From the NCBI GenBank assembly GCA_014529385.2, contig CM043947.1, forward strand, positions 100,132,686 through 100,196,685: a stretch of DNA of 64,000 nt, read 5' to 3'. The notes below the pieces were generated by a model. It did no database searches. It saw only the letters and a program-made list of their open reading frames with translations, and had not been told where the DNA came from. Made by a program: the position numbers and the translations under genes. Within the stretch, counting starts at the first letter, position 1. The number at the start of each line of letters is the position of its first letter. This DNA comes from Adiantum capillus-veneris (Eukaryota > Streptophyta > Polypodiopsida > Polypodiales > Pteridaceae). Shown piece by piece: positions 1-10,700 of this stretch.

Positions 1-731
1 GCAAGGACCAAACAGATTGCAAAGAAGAATCCAAAGACCAATGAGGCGCGCAGAAGGCAGGAGATGCCTACAAATTGGCAACCAGAAGAGCTACCTGATC
101 TGGAATGCACAGAGATGGACACGTTTAATGAGCGTTTGCCGTGGGAACGGGAGGACATCCTAGTGAATCATAGGGTGGGTGGAAAGATGTTCCCAGGATG
201 GATGGGAGTGATGCCATCTTGCCCAGGGTACCAAATTGTGGCCGACAAGTCACTGCCGAGGGGAATGGGTGCTATGCCTTCTGATCAACCCAACAATGAT
301 GAGCAAAGCAGTGATGATGAAGATTATGATCCGGATGAAGATGCCTCCCAGCCACCTCCCAAGCACCATCAAAAGTAAAAATTCTACAGGAAGTCGCAGA
401 GAGCATGGCCACAAGGAGATCAGAGGTCCCCATAACGTCGACCTCAAAGAGCACTAGGGTTTTGTCGAGCGTTTGCTGAAATTCGGCATTACCAGAAGAT
501 AGTGGACCTTCTTATGAGGAAGCACCATTCACATGAACATGCTAGGAAGTGCTACAAAGCTACAACATAGAGCTTTGGATGTCTCCAATATCCCTCGAAT
601 CAATTCAGAAGGCTGCAGAGGCTTATTTGGTTAGTCTCCTTGAGGACACGTTCGTATGTGCCTTCCATGCCAAGCGTATAACAATCATGGCCAAGGACAT
701 GCAACTTGCATGTCGCCTATGGCATGATTGA
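1..731 (+). pseudogene. Histone H3-like gene, broken, with inserted acidic segment
   Basis: The window opens in frame with ARTKQIAKKN, the histone H3 tail start (initiator Met just outside). After about 20 tail residues the text departs from H3 for roughly 320 bp. This stretch stays open to 378 and ends in a very acidic run (DDEDYDPDED). H3-like text resumes at about 380: a PIT motif, EIRHYQK (H3 EIRKYQK), then a frameshift near 545. From 549 the last 60 residues align with the H3 histone fold without gaps: [35 protein letters not shown]3 packs nucleosomal DNA; this copy has a stop near 455 and a frameshift, so a normal histone is not made unless unseen introns exist. CENH3 or another divergent H3 variant is possible, but the canonical ARTKQ tail argues against CENH3. 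Confidence 0.72.
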
Positions 732-1542
732 TACCCTCTGACGTCAAAATCTCTTTTTGTAACTAACTATTGTATTAGAATCAAGTTTTCTTTGGAACCC
801 TTGAAGTGTGTTCAAGTTTTCTTGTGAACTCAATCACTTTGCAACAAATACAATCACGTCTCTTTTTGTCACTCTATGTAAACTTAATGTCTACATCTAA
901 TGTCTATATTGGTCTACATTTATTTTGTTAAATGGTTGAAGGTGAGATGATAATCAACTGTACAAAAGGTTCTCCAGATGGCAGGCATAGCTTAGATGAT
1001 GGCAACTAAAGCTAAATAAAGACTGGCTTGAAATTGTCATTTGCTCTGCATTTGTTAGAATATGGCAATATTAGCCAAATAGGTTGTGTCCACAAGGCAG
1101 CGAGATTTGGCCACACAGCAGGCTTGCAAACGACACTTTCTTGCTACCTTGTGGACACATTCAGATTGGCCTAAATTGTCACATAGATGGCACCTCTAGC
1201 ACAAAAATATAATTTATATACCATTTTTTGGACAAATTTTCTTCAATGTACAAAATCAACATTCAAATAGTTAATACATATTACAAATGGGTAGAATTTT
1301 CACAGTTTTCCTTGTCACTAGACATGATCAAATCAATAAATTGAACTTTGCAAAAGATCATGGACAAGAGAGATAATTTTCATTTAAAAAGCTTGTACAT
1401 CTAGCTTAGCTATCTTTTGATAGGAGGCGCTTTGAGATCTCTCTACGACGTTCTATAGCATTGGGTAGAATGGATGTAAGCACAGAAGCAACTATAGCTT
1501 GGGCACTGTCAACCCCTAGGGCTTGACAAAGTGCTATGCGTG
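732..1542. other. Non-coding AT-rich stretch
   Basis: No coding text with family resemblance is seen. 732-1400 is T-rich and could include the 3' flank of the H3-like copy. A short minus-strand ORF at 1406-1642 overlaps the end of the next gene and is not independently supported. Confidence 0.5.
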
Positions 1543-2999
1543 TCATGACCTTGCCACAAAAGCCAATGCCAAAACTGGCAATTGCAAGGGATTTTTTACC
1601 AGAATAATTACATGGACTGTTTGAGGGATGGTGGCTAAGCATAGGAATTTACTTGCGTCCTTAAGCACCCTCAAAACAAAATGGCCATTGGAGGAGAAAT
1701 CCTTGTGTATGACGCACATATCGTGCATTGGTAGTTTGTCGATGTAGTGTGCAAGGGCTGCCTGAGGCCCAAACACTGTGCACTCTCCCCCCTTTCTGCT
1801 AGCCCACGAGTCCATGTCCAAAACATCCTGCAAAAATGTATTAACCAAAAGCAAAGAAGAAAGGTTGAATTATCAACGTACAAGATGCTTAGTATTACCT
1901 CTTGTTGCTTATCCTCATCATCCATAGTTGGTGTGGCTTCAAGGTTGATAGAGGATTTGCTCTCATCAACCTTGCGGGGGACTCCGTGAACCAGGCGAGT
2001 CAAGGCAAATAGGAGTTTGGTTGGCAACAACCCTGGATTGTGTTGCAACAAACTCCTTGTCCTTGACTTCACTCTGCTATGCAACGAGAATATTTGTTGT
2101 CACTAGTGCAATTGTGTCAGCAACAACAGAGTCCCCCAATGGAAGCAACTTGTCATCTGTAGCTTCTGGTGTAGGATCAAGGGGAAACTCCATCTTGGTG
2201 CATATGAGGCTAAGACACTCATCTAGTTGGACACCAAAAGCCTTTTCCAGATCATGTAAGAATAAATACTCTTCATCTTCTATAATTATGCTGCTAAGAC
2301 GACTAATCTCTACTTTGGGAATTGCAGCAGGGTCACAACTCTCAGGGTCAGGCACCTCGGAGGTGCCAACAATTTGTTCTCTCACTGTAATTGCCCCTTC
2401 CAAGCCGCGGGGATATTTAGCAACTTGCAATCTTCGCTCACTCTGGACATCTATAGAGGTGGGCTTGGGATCTTTATGATCCAGCAGCACCCCACCCCCA
2501 TTGCCAGATGCCGGATCTACATCTCCTCTAAAGAGGGCTCCTCATTGACAAGGAAGAAGAGAGTGGCAATGTTGGATAAGAAAGATTTCCCAATTTTGTG
2601 CTTCTTGAAGGAGTCTGCAACTTCCTTTGTCACTTGGCGAAAGTGGCACGCTTCTTTTGCAATCACCTCAAAGCGGGATAGTCTCTTTGAAAATGTAGTG
2701 TTGCCCTTGTGGATGTAGCGAAGCAGATTACATGGCAACCACAACATGGCGTTGTCTTCAAAGTTCACAGCATACTTGAGTATATACACATGCATATACT
2801 CTATGATCTCGTGAAAAGTGTCATTATGGAGTTGCACGGTTTTTTGTAAATCTCTTGTGCGGGTGAAGAAGCCGTGAAGATCATTGCATCCAACATATTC
2901 GATGTCCTCTAGGAAAAGAAGAAACCGCAAAAGGGGGGTGTGTGGTTCTTCCGACACTAGTGCTGCGTGGGAGGAGGATGCACTAGCATGTGCTTCCAT
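1543..2999 (-). pseudogene. Unrecognised intron-containing gene, frame-broken
   Basis: The start is the ATG at 2999, just downstream of a (GA)n leader and a TATA box. The first exon encodes about 160 residues (MEAHASASSS...) with no motif I recognise. The frame is lost near 2515 and continues one frame over from about 2510 to 2077 with an acidic central part. Another shift near 2080 leads to text ending ATPTMDDEDKQQE. A textbook 71-bp intron (1828-1898, GTAATA...TTTTTGCAG) joins this in phase 0 to DVLDMDSWASRKGG, running to a stop at 1543. The clean intron and core promoter argue for a real gene ancestry. The frameshifts argue for decay or sequencing errors. Function unknown. Confidence 0.5.
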
Positions 3000-3004
3000 G
3001 GCGA

Positions 3005-3007
<3 letters not shown>

Positions 3008-3060
<53 letters not shown>
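3008..3060. repeat. (CT)n microsatellite in 5' leader
   Basis: About 26 uninterrupted CT units. On the minus strand this is a GA-rich leader directly upstream of the ATG at 2999. Confidence 0.95.
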
Positions 3061-3063
<3 letters not shown>

Positions 3064-3094
3064 CATCGACAAAAAAATAAGAAGCTCCCTCTCC

Positions 3095-3102
3095 TTTATA
3101 TA
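3095..3102 (-). promoter_or_regulatory. TATA box for the minus-strand gene at 2999
   Basis: TATATAAA on the minus strand, flanked by a G run upstream. It is about 95 bases before the ATG, which places the expected transcription start at the edge of the GA leader. Confidence 0.55.
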
Positions 3103-3537
3103 CCCCCCCCCCCCTCCCTCGGCGGCCCGCTGCAAAAAAAGATACCATCCCAAAGCTCTTTGATATACATACAAACACACATGGGGACACACACAAACAC
3201 CCAAACAAAATATGAAAAACTTAATCAATGAAGGTGATACTATAACGACAAAAAAGTTTTGAATTTTTGTTAAACAAAATGCTTTACAATGTGGCATTAG
3301 AGCCGATTACATTGATCTATCAGATCAACTTAAAAATAGTACGCTGCTAACCCTCTACTCCTCTTGCACTTTCATGGCTACCTCCATCCGCCTACCAATC
3401 TGAAACAAAAAAAAATGATTTTAATAAAACTAACAATTGGCACATGTAGACAACATAAAAATTGAACCGACCTTTTGCCAATTGAGACAAAAGTAAGCAT
3501 CTTTGATATCTTTGTAGCCCAAGATAATCAAGTGTTC
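3103..3537. other. Intergenic spacer
   Basis: A short poly-C run (3103-3114) and AT-rich sequence. No gene is visible. Confidence 0.5.
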
Positions 3538-4669
3538 TCATATGTTGGTGAGTGTCTTGTGTTCACTAACTTGCACAATCTCAGAAACACCATTTGACAA
3601 AGTAACGGGCATGTCAAATGTCACAAAATTAGCAACACTAGATTGTAAGGGTATCCACTTTCCACTCTTACACATCCAACGTTCATAGTGGAAACGTAGG
3701 TACAAAGTAGTGCACACTTTCAAATATCGTATCCCTATACCTGAAGCCCCCACCTTACACTTGTATTTATCTCCTTGGTGCACTCCCTCAACCATTCCCC
3801 AATTATCTCCAAATACCAATTTTAGTGCTTCATACATGACCTTCTTGCTACAAAACATAGTAGGTGTGACACTGAATGGCAATGTCTTGAAAAAGTGTAC
3901 AAAAACATGCATGTGACAACACCAATTGAGCCCTACTAATCTGGAAGCCTTTCCAAATTATAATGAGGAGAAAATATTGGAAAAAGAATCTTCTCCTTCA
4001 CTGAGAAGAGTGACCACGCATCAGGTTGTGGCCATTCGAGGCTCAATAATAAAGGTTTGTCAATAGCAATGATCTTACCATATCCATCCTTCGAGACCAA
4101 CACTACATATGTGTGTGAGTAGAAGAAGATTCTACGTTGTGAAGGTGGTGAGTTGGGAAGCATCATAACACCAATGTTGGCATGAAGAGCGTTGAAGGTT
4201 CCTGTGAGACTCTTGATTGGTAGTTCCTCAACAAGTCGGATGGGAATATATCTATGACAACACCAAAAACTATCAAGTCAAAAACAAATAACAAGCGTTT
4301 AAAATTCGCAACCAACAATGTTTTACGCCTTACAATGTATTGGGAAATCTCTTGAGCTTCCATTCCTCAAGCGCATGGATTGCCAAGAGTACACGTGCTG
4401 AACAATGGCCACTGTGCCATTGAATCGAACAATGGCCACTGTGCCATTGAATCTATGGTTCTTGAAACCAAGAAGTCTCCCCTTCTAATGTTCATCAAGG
4501 TTGCCACAGTTTTGAACTCGATGAGGCCCAATAGCTACATGTTGCATGAAGATCCAAGATCCTTTAGAAAACACTTGCGGCATGCATTCCCCATCAAATC
4601 CCCGTGGTTATGCAAGAAGACTGCCTCTATCTCATCCTTTGGCTTCCTTGAAGTGGAGACGGTTGACAT
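3538..4669 (-). pseudogene. Unrecognised minus-strand gene, frame-broken
   Basis: Minus-strand text beginning near an ATG at 4669 (MSTVSTSRKPKDEIEAVFLH) reads as a plausible protein but meets a TAG after about 48 codons. A 27-bp tandem duplication (about 4401-4455) repeats one block. An 83-bp intron (4252-4334, GTAAGG...CATAG) joins WKLKRFPNTL to YIPIRLVEEL in matching phase 2. The next exon runs to a stop near 3936. A further open segment (3538-3912) carries FGDNWGMVEGVHQGDKYKC. I do not recognise the family. Same strand and style as the gene at 1543-2999, so the two could be parts of one locus, although the TATA box at 3095 suggests separate units. Confidence 0.42.
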
Positions 4670-5371
4670 GGTAGCACCAATAGAAGAAGAGTTGTGGTGT
4701 TAGGAGAGAGAGGACTATTGCTTCAAGAATAAAGTGAGGAGGAATGGTTGAATGGGAAACAAGGGGAAAAAAAGTAGTTCAAATGGATGGTGTGGATGAA
4801 AGTAGGAGACAAGTGGCTATGGAAAGATTCCATTTGTGATGCAGCTATGGAAAGCTTGGAGGAAGAGGGAGAAGTGGATCAATGGGGAGCAAAGGGAGAA
4901 GAAGTAGTTCAAAGGGATGGTGGGGATGAAAGGGGGAGACAAGTGGTGCAGCTATCAAAAGCTCGGAGGTAGAAGGGGAGAGAGAAGAGAGAAGAGGTAG
5001 AATAGAGGGTACTGCTGAGAAATACAGTTTTTGGTCAAAGAAAATAGTTTTTTAACCATGTATTTGGTTAGGAGAGCTTTTGGAGAGTGAAAAGTGATAT
5101 TTAGATATTTTCAATGTTTTTGAAATTTTAGGGTTACTTTATGGGCACCCATGAAAATGGAGGGAAAGCCCCCCCCGCCCCCCCCGTTTCCCCCTTCTCT
5201 CTCTGTCTAGGGGACAAAGCTATAATGTAAGGAACAAATAGGCCCCCATGTCCCCTACTACCCTACCTTTTGAGAGGGTATAGCTGTGGCCACCACCCTC
5301 TTCCTATTGGTACATGCTTAATCACCCCTTAAGCTAAAGGGCCCTTTTGGGGTTCATATTTTTCCTAACGT
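4670..5371. other. Non-coding flank of the gypsy insertion
   Basis: GA-rich and then AT-rich sequence with a partial direct repeat near 4750-4940 (CAAATGGATGGTG versus CAAAGGGATGGTG) and short poly-C runs near 5170. It ends in ACGT, the target site of the LTR element. Confidence 0.5.
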
Positions 5372-6591
5372 TGATGGAGCAAAAGACGCCGTGCGCACAC
5401 TCACACACCTAGACAACTCAACACCACACAAGAAATTTACTTGAATTCTAACCCACACCTACCACCACTCAAGAGATTAATAAAAATACTACCCACAAGT
5501 TCAATTCAAACTCCAAACGCCTCGACCTACAAGCCCTTTCTTGCCCGCAGACACTACAAGGTGATTTGAGTTGATCATCACTTGAAATCAAACTTGATGG
5601 TGACAGAATATACAAGAAAAACCATAAAAAATCCAGCCACAAAAGTGCCCTCTCAAACCATTGCAAAAGCTCCACCACTCCACTCTGTTGGACTCTTTGG
5701 AGTAGCGCCAACCCTAATGGCACCGATACAGGGTCACATAGTATTGCAGAAAGCCGCATCTTCTTCCATCAGTTCCTTGCACACACACATCCATGGAAAC
5801 CTCAAAAAATTCATAGACTCTCCCAAGTACAAAAGTGAAGAGAGAAAGCTCTCATTCACTCCTCCACACACTCGAAAACAGGATGCGAACAGAACGGGAC
5901 TGCATTAGACCACCTGTAGGAACCCTGCTTACTCCCACACACAGAGAGGTTAAAGTGCCAAGAATTGGCTTCCAAAATGCTCCTTTAGCTCAAGCACTCA
6001 CGGAAGCATCACTGATGTGGCAAATTGAAGCCCTTTCACACCATTTTTGGTCATTTTCTGACCTTTTTGACCTAGTTTTGGCCAGTTTTGACCCCCGGCG
6101 GGCATTTTTCGTGGGAAAAACCCCAAACAGACTCCAAAATTCACCAAATTTTGTATGCTTAATCCTCGATACACAAATCACTTTGCCACATCCCAAAATT
6201 CTATTTTTGAACACTTCTAGGGCGGTGCATGCATCATCGCAGATCAGGCATCGTAAATAGACAGTTACTGCATGTCCCAAACTTCTCGAGCGGGATAACA
6301 GTACCCATACTTATCGCTTGTATTATTTACATTCTAGAAAGCTCAAACACATTCTCTAGAGCCAAAATAAGCCACCTAGAACCATATCCAAGGCCCCGAC
6401 ACCCTGCCCGGGCATGTACATATGTCCGACCTCTAGCACGCAAACCTGCCTATTCACAATGTGTACAGGTTGCATCTTCTTTCACACTTGAAACCACTTT
6501 TCTAAGCTCCCAAATGCATGTATTTACATCTTTTTGTACATATGACCATGCATATAAACGCTACTTTGTACATGCCAAAAGCGGTCTATCA
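5372..6591 (-). repeat. 3' LTR of the Tat-like gypsy element
   Basis: 1,220 bp, TGAT...ATCA, matching 11801-13022 along its whole length with many substitutions and a few small indels. Confidence 0.9.
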
Positions 6592-6605
6592 TCATTGGCC
6601 ACCCT

Positions 6606-6872
6606 CTAAGTAGAGAATTTATGCTCAACTAAGAGACTATTTGCATCTGGAACCACATCCCGTGCAAAATATTTCTTCAATCTATAACCATTTATTCTGT
6701 AGCACAAACAATCACCAGACAATTTTTCCAACTCATATGTGCCATTAGAAAATACATGCTTCACTCTATATGGACCCAACCATTTGTCCCTCAACTTATT
6801 TTGAAAAGTAAAATCCAAGCACTTCATCACCACATCTCCCTCTTTGATCGCTTTCTCTGGCAGCCTTTTATT
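6606..6872 (-). pseudogene. Gypsy integrase C-terminal domain
   Basis: Contains IKEGDVVMK, DKWLGPYRV and INGYRLKKYF, the usual C-terminal pattern of plant gypsy integrases that helps hold DNA during integration. It ends with a stop 14 bp before the 3' LTR. Its apparent start codon (MATTSKEGS, to 6923) is not retroviral text but 18S rRNA sequence fused upstream. Confidence 0.8.
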
Positions 6873-6874
6873 CG

Positions 6875-7248
6875 GGATTGGGTAATTTGCGTGCCTACTT
6901 CCTTCCTTGGATGTGGTAGCCATTTCTCAGGCTCCCTCTCCGGAATCGAACCCTAATTCTCCGTCACCCGTCACCACCATGGTAGGCCTCTATCCTACCA
7001 TCGAAAGTTGATACGGCAAAAATTTGAATGAAGCATCGCTGGCGCCAAGGCCGTGCGATTCGTTGAGTTATCATGATTCACCGCATTACCGGGCAAGCCC
7101 ACATCGGCCTTTTATCTAATAAATGCGTCCCTTCCAGAAGTCGGGATTTGGTGCACGTATTAGCTCTAGAATTACTACGGTTATCCGAGTAGTAAGGTAC
7201 CATCAAAGAAACTATAACTGATTTAATGAGCCATTCGCAGTTTCATAG
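6875..7248 (-). rRNA. Partial 18S rRNA (5' domain), inserted, non-functional
   Basis: Read on the minus strand this is the 5' region of eukaryotic 18S rRNA, from GAAACTGCGAATGGCTCATT through GGTAGGATAGAGGCCTACCA and GGGTGACGGAGAATTAGGG to CATCCAAGGAAGG and CAAATTACCCAATCC, about 370 nt with only scattered differences from what I recall. Similarity may continue to about 7275 (CTAAGTATAAACT), where rRNA and integrase text are hard to separate. No other rRNA sequence is present, so this is an isolated fragment inside the integrase region, not an rDNA unit. Its text fits non-angiosperm land plants. Confidence 0.93.
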
Positions 7249-7275
7249 TACAAAAGAGTTTATACTTAGGCATCC

Positions 7276-8281
7276 AACTGTACTTGTATAGGCATAAGAG
7301 CTTCTTTTCCATAAATAAGCTCATATGGTGTAAACTATGTTGACACTCTATACGCAGTTCTATAAGCCCACAAACACTTTTGCAAGTCCAAGTCCCACTC
7401 TTTAGGGTGCTCTCTAGCATACATTGATAGCATCTTCACAATTTTACCATTGCAGTTCTCAACCAACCCATTGCATTGTGGGTGGTAAGGAGAATAATGC
7501 CTATGCTGAATTTCAATTTCTCCATGAGAGCAACAACAAGTTTTCCCCTAAACCCTGGTCCACGATCAGAAATGATAACCATAGGAGATCCAAACCTGCA
7601 AAACACCTGTTCATATAAAAAAGAGGCCACTCTTCCTGATGTTACATCTTTTACTGCTCTTGCCTCCATCCATTTTGTCAGATAGTCCACAACCACAAGG
7701 ATATACCTTTTTCAATTGTTAGTTCTTGGCATTGGACCTACAGAGTCTACTCCCCATTTTGCAAATGCATCAAAAGACATTATAGATTTTTGAGGCTCAG
7801 CCAAAAGCTTTCGATTTGCAAACACTTGGCATTCATAGCATGACTTGCACCAAAAATAAGAATCTCTCATCATAGAGGGCCAATAGTAACCTGCTCTCAA
7901 AATACGAAAGACAACCTGATCCTTCCCTTGATGGCCTGTTTCTTCATGGCAGTGCTCCAAAATCAAACCTATCTCTTCTTTGTACGACACTTTTCTCAAA
8001 ATTCTATCCTTGCTGTAAAGCATGAGATCCTCACCTACCAATGTGTAGTTTCTTGCTTTTGCAACTATTGTCTTACGCCGAACCTTTGACATGCCCTCTG
8101 GACATTTCCCTTTACCAAGAAATACTTCTACATCTTGCAATGATTCCCTTCCTGCATACAAGGCTTCCTTGACCTTTAAAGGAGCTACCAAGGCATCCAA
8201 CTTGTCCCTAGCCAACTCATCAGCTTCTTTATTCTGCTCACAAGGAACATGATTAAACTGTATCTTCTCAAACTCATGCAA
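7276..8281 (-). pseudogene. Gypsy integrase zinc finger and catalytic core
   Basis: The HHCC finger is clear (HEETGH and CKSCYECQ). The core shows GVDSVGP with the first Asp, then YLTKWMEA, then ISDRGPGF with the second Asp. After a one-base frameshift near 7490 it gives HPQCNGLVEN with the Glu, then WAYRTAYR and TPYELIYGKEALMP. Catalytic DDE residues are therefore present, but the frame is broken at least twice and there is a stop just before TPYEL. The region that should follow PIQVQLDA, about 90 residues, is missing and replaced by the 18S fragment. Confidence 0.85.
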
Positions 8282-8713
8282 AAGCTTATTGATACCATAG
8301 AATCACTTCTTCAAATTGTCTTTCTTAAAATTCCACAAACCAAGCAACTGATTGATGACTAGCAATCCATCCCCTTTTGCAATGACCCTCTTCAATCCAA
8401 ACTCAACACACTGCTTCAACCCAAGGAAAAGCGTGAGATACTTGGCCTCATTGTTACTTTCAGCCTCATCAAGATCGTAAGCTCTAGAAAAGATTACATC
8501 GTTGTTTGGGTTCTTAATGACTACCCCACCACTTGCCTTTTGAAGAACTTTCCTGTATGCACCATCAAACATCATTGTATACGCATCTGTAATATATACT
8601 TCCTCTTCATGATCATCCTTGTCGACCCTTGGGTAAGATGGAAGCTCCCCCCCTTTATGTACCACTATGTCTGCCCCTTTATGTACCCCTTTATGTACCA
8701 CTATGTCTGCCAA
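8241..8713 (-). pseudogene. Second (archaeal-type) RNase H domain
   Basis: Shows TMMFDGAY, ESNNEAKY, VIAKGDGLLVINQ and, after a frame change, NKEADELAR. These supply the four acidic residues of an active RNase H fold. It sits between the polymerase-linked RNase H and the integrase, as in Tat elements. Near 8650-8710 a short tandem duplication inserts HKGVHKGADIVVHKG into the linker. Confidence 0.8.
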
Positions 8714-9165
8714 GTGAGCTTTAATGAATGATCCACTTTAAACTCAAACTCATACTCTTGAAGCTCCAAAGTCCACTTTAAGATGCGCTTGCTAGGCTTC
8801 AAATGTTGTACTACATTAGGCAAAAGATTTGATGTGGTGAGCACATAGAACTTTTGGGGCAACAGATAGGTTTTGAACCTTCGATAAGCAAGAACCAAGG
8901 TGAATACCCACTATTCCATTTCTGTGTAGGAGAATTCACTTACAGTCTTCATCTTGCTCTCAAAATAAACTGGCTTGAAGTTCCTTCCTTGCTTTTGTAA
9001 GAGAACCAACCCAAAAGCTACTGACCCCACACTAATAGATACATAGAAAATCGACTGCAAGTCGGGAGGACCCACTGTTGGTAAAGCACACAATACCTCC
9101 TTGATACCATCAAAATCCTGTTGCATGTATTCATTCCACTCAAAACCTTGAACTCTTTGACTCAA
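8701..9165 (-). pseudogene. Gypsy RNase H (degenerate first copy)
   Basis: Text such as FYVSISVGSVAFGLVLLQ, NFKPVYFESK and LKWTLELQEYEFEF matches the first RNase H of plant gypsy elements. The usual catalytic Asp at the first strand is Ser here (YVSIS). That is typical of Tat elements, whose first RNase H is inactive and backed up by a second. A stop at 8911 interrupts it. Confidence 0.8.
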
Positions 9166-9168
9166 TTT

Positions 9169-10176
9169 CTAGAGAGGATACACATACTGACATAGCATCC
9201 AAAAAAAACGTGACAAGTACCTGAGCTTATGCGCAAATGATGCCAAATCCTTGGTGTTGCTGGGCGGATCCATAAGCAATAAAGCCTTAACTTTTTCCGG
9301 GCCAGCTTCTATTCCATTTTGGGAAACCACATGTCCTAGAAAATGGACTCTGGCATGAGAAAATTTACACTTCTTTAGGTTGAGTTGCCGACCCTCTTGT
9401 GGAAGCCTTTCAAAACTCAACCTCAGCTTCTCCAAATGTGTGACCCTGGAGCTATAACACCCAATGTCATCCATGAAAACACGAATGAACTTACCCAAGT
9501 AGGGACCAGACACTATATTCGTCCATCCTTGGAAGGTAGCATATGCATTAACCAGCCCAAAAGGCATTTTTTTGTAGGCAAAACAACCCCAAGGAGTAAT
9601 GAAGGTCGTCTTCAATCGATCTTCAATTGCTATCAAGATTTGAAAGTAGCTAGAAAATCCATCCATGATTGAGTAACGTTCATGACCTGCAACCTGATTG
9701 AGGATTTCATCTAGGAAGGGTAGTGGATAATGATTTCTTTTTGTGGCAGCATTCAAAGGTTTGAAATCAACACATATCCTAAATCTTCCGTTCTTGTTGG
9801 GCACAATAACAAATGGAGAGACCCATTCAGACTCCTCCACTTGAAAGATGAAATTTGCTTCCAAAAGCTTTATCACCTCTTCATGAAGTGCCTTCTCATG
9901 AATGACCCCCAACCTCCTAAGCTTTTGAATCTTTGGCTTGGCACCTTCTTTTAGATTGATTCTATGCTCAACTCCTTTAGCTCCTTGCAACTCCGTATAT
10001 TCTATGGCGAACAGCTTTGGAAATTCCTTGAACATGTCTTCATACTCCTTTTTTTCTTTCTCTGTCAAGTCCTCTCCTAGCATGCTCCTTGCGTTTACTT
10101 TGGCAGGCTCCACATCATGCACCAATGCTTCCTTTTCAACACTTATCCCAAAAAGATCAAGACATAATTGCATCAA
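9169..10176 (-). pseudogene. Gypsy reverse transcriptase
   Basis: A 335-residue open frame with classic blocks: EWVSPFVIVPNKNGRFRICV, NHYPLPFLDEIL, YSIMDGFSSYFQI, TPWGCFAYKKMPFGL and VFMDD (the YxDD active site as FMDD), followed by FLGHVVSQNGI. It copies element RNA into DNA. GLVNAYATFQ and the Gly-to-Asp-type changes suggest some decay, but this is the best-preserved domain of the element. Confidence 0.92.
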
Positions 10177-10197
10177 GACTTCCTCTACACTTTCTTT

Positions 10198-10700
10198 CTA
10201 TGATGTAGACGCAGCATCACTATCGTATGACATGGTTTCTGTCGAATCCGTATCTTGCATCTCCACTAGGGGCTGTGTACGACTCTCGTGTGTCTGCATG
10301 TTGTAGACAATGGTCCTTCCTTTCTCTTTGTCAGGGATGGTGATCAAGCACATCCCCCAATCCTGCTTAGCACCAAGGGCTTTAAGCCATGGCCTCCCTA
10401 AAATGATCGGATAAGCATTCTCACCCGCTTGCATCACGTAGCAATCAACCAAGCACTCAATCCCCAAGACTTTTATCTTCACATCTCAGCTATTCCAAGA
10501 CACCTTGCCTTTTTGTGGTTGGCCATTCTCATACGGATCGAAGCATTCACTGACATATTAATGCCTGCTTCCTTCATGATAGCCTCAATCATGACACACA
10601 CCTGGGCACCACCATCCACATATGCTTGCACTTCCGTCTTCTTTCCCAGCATAGATTCAACTATTGGCACCATATCCACTGGGTGACCAACCCTCAAGGA
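10198..10700 (-). pseudogene. Gypsy aspartic protease region
   Basis: VQAYVDGGAQVCVM carries the catalytic Asp in the DGG form common in plant Tat/Athila elements. YPIILGRPWLKALGA follows downstream after a frame change near 10480, as in the same family. It would cut the gag-pol polyprotein. Confidence 0.75.

Noticed and set aside
2077-2490. Plus- and minus-strand overlapping genes of similar length (2021-2479 and 2077-2490)
   Set aside because: Only the minus-strand frame continues into flanking exons.
2021-2718. Plus-strand ORFs of 152 and 114 residues
   Set aside because: They lie antisense to the minus-strand gene, which has a TATA box and a splice-consistent intron. They show no motif.
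6606-6923. A complete small protein starting MATTSKEGS
   Set aside because: The N-terminal residues are antisense 18S rRNA text fused by chance in frame to the integrase C-terminus. The start codon lies in the rRNA fragment.
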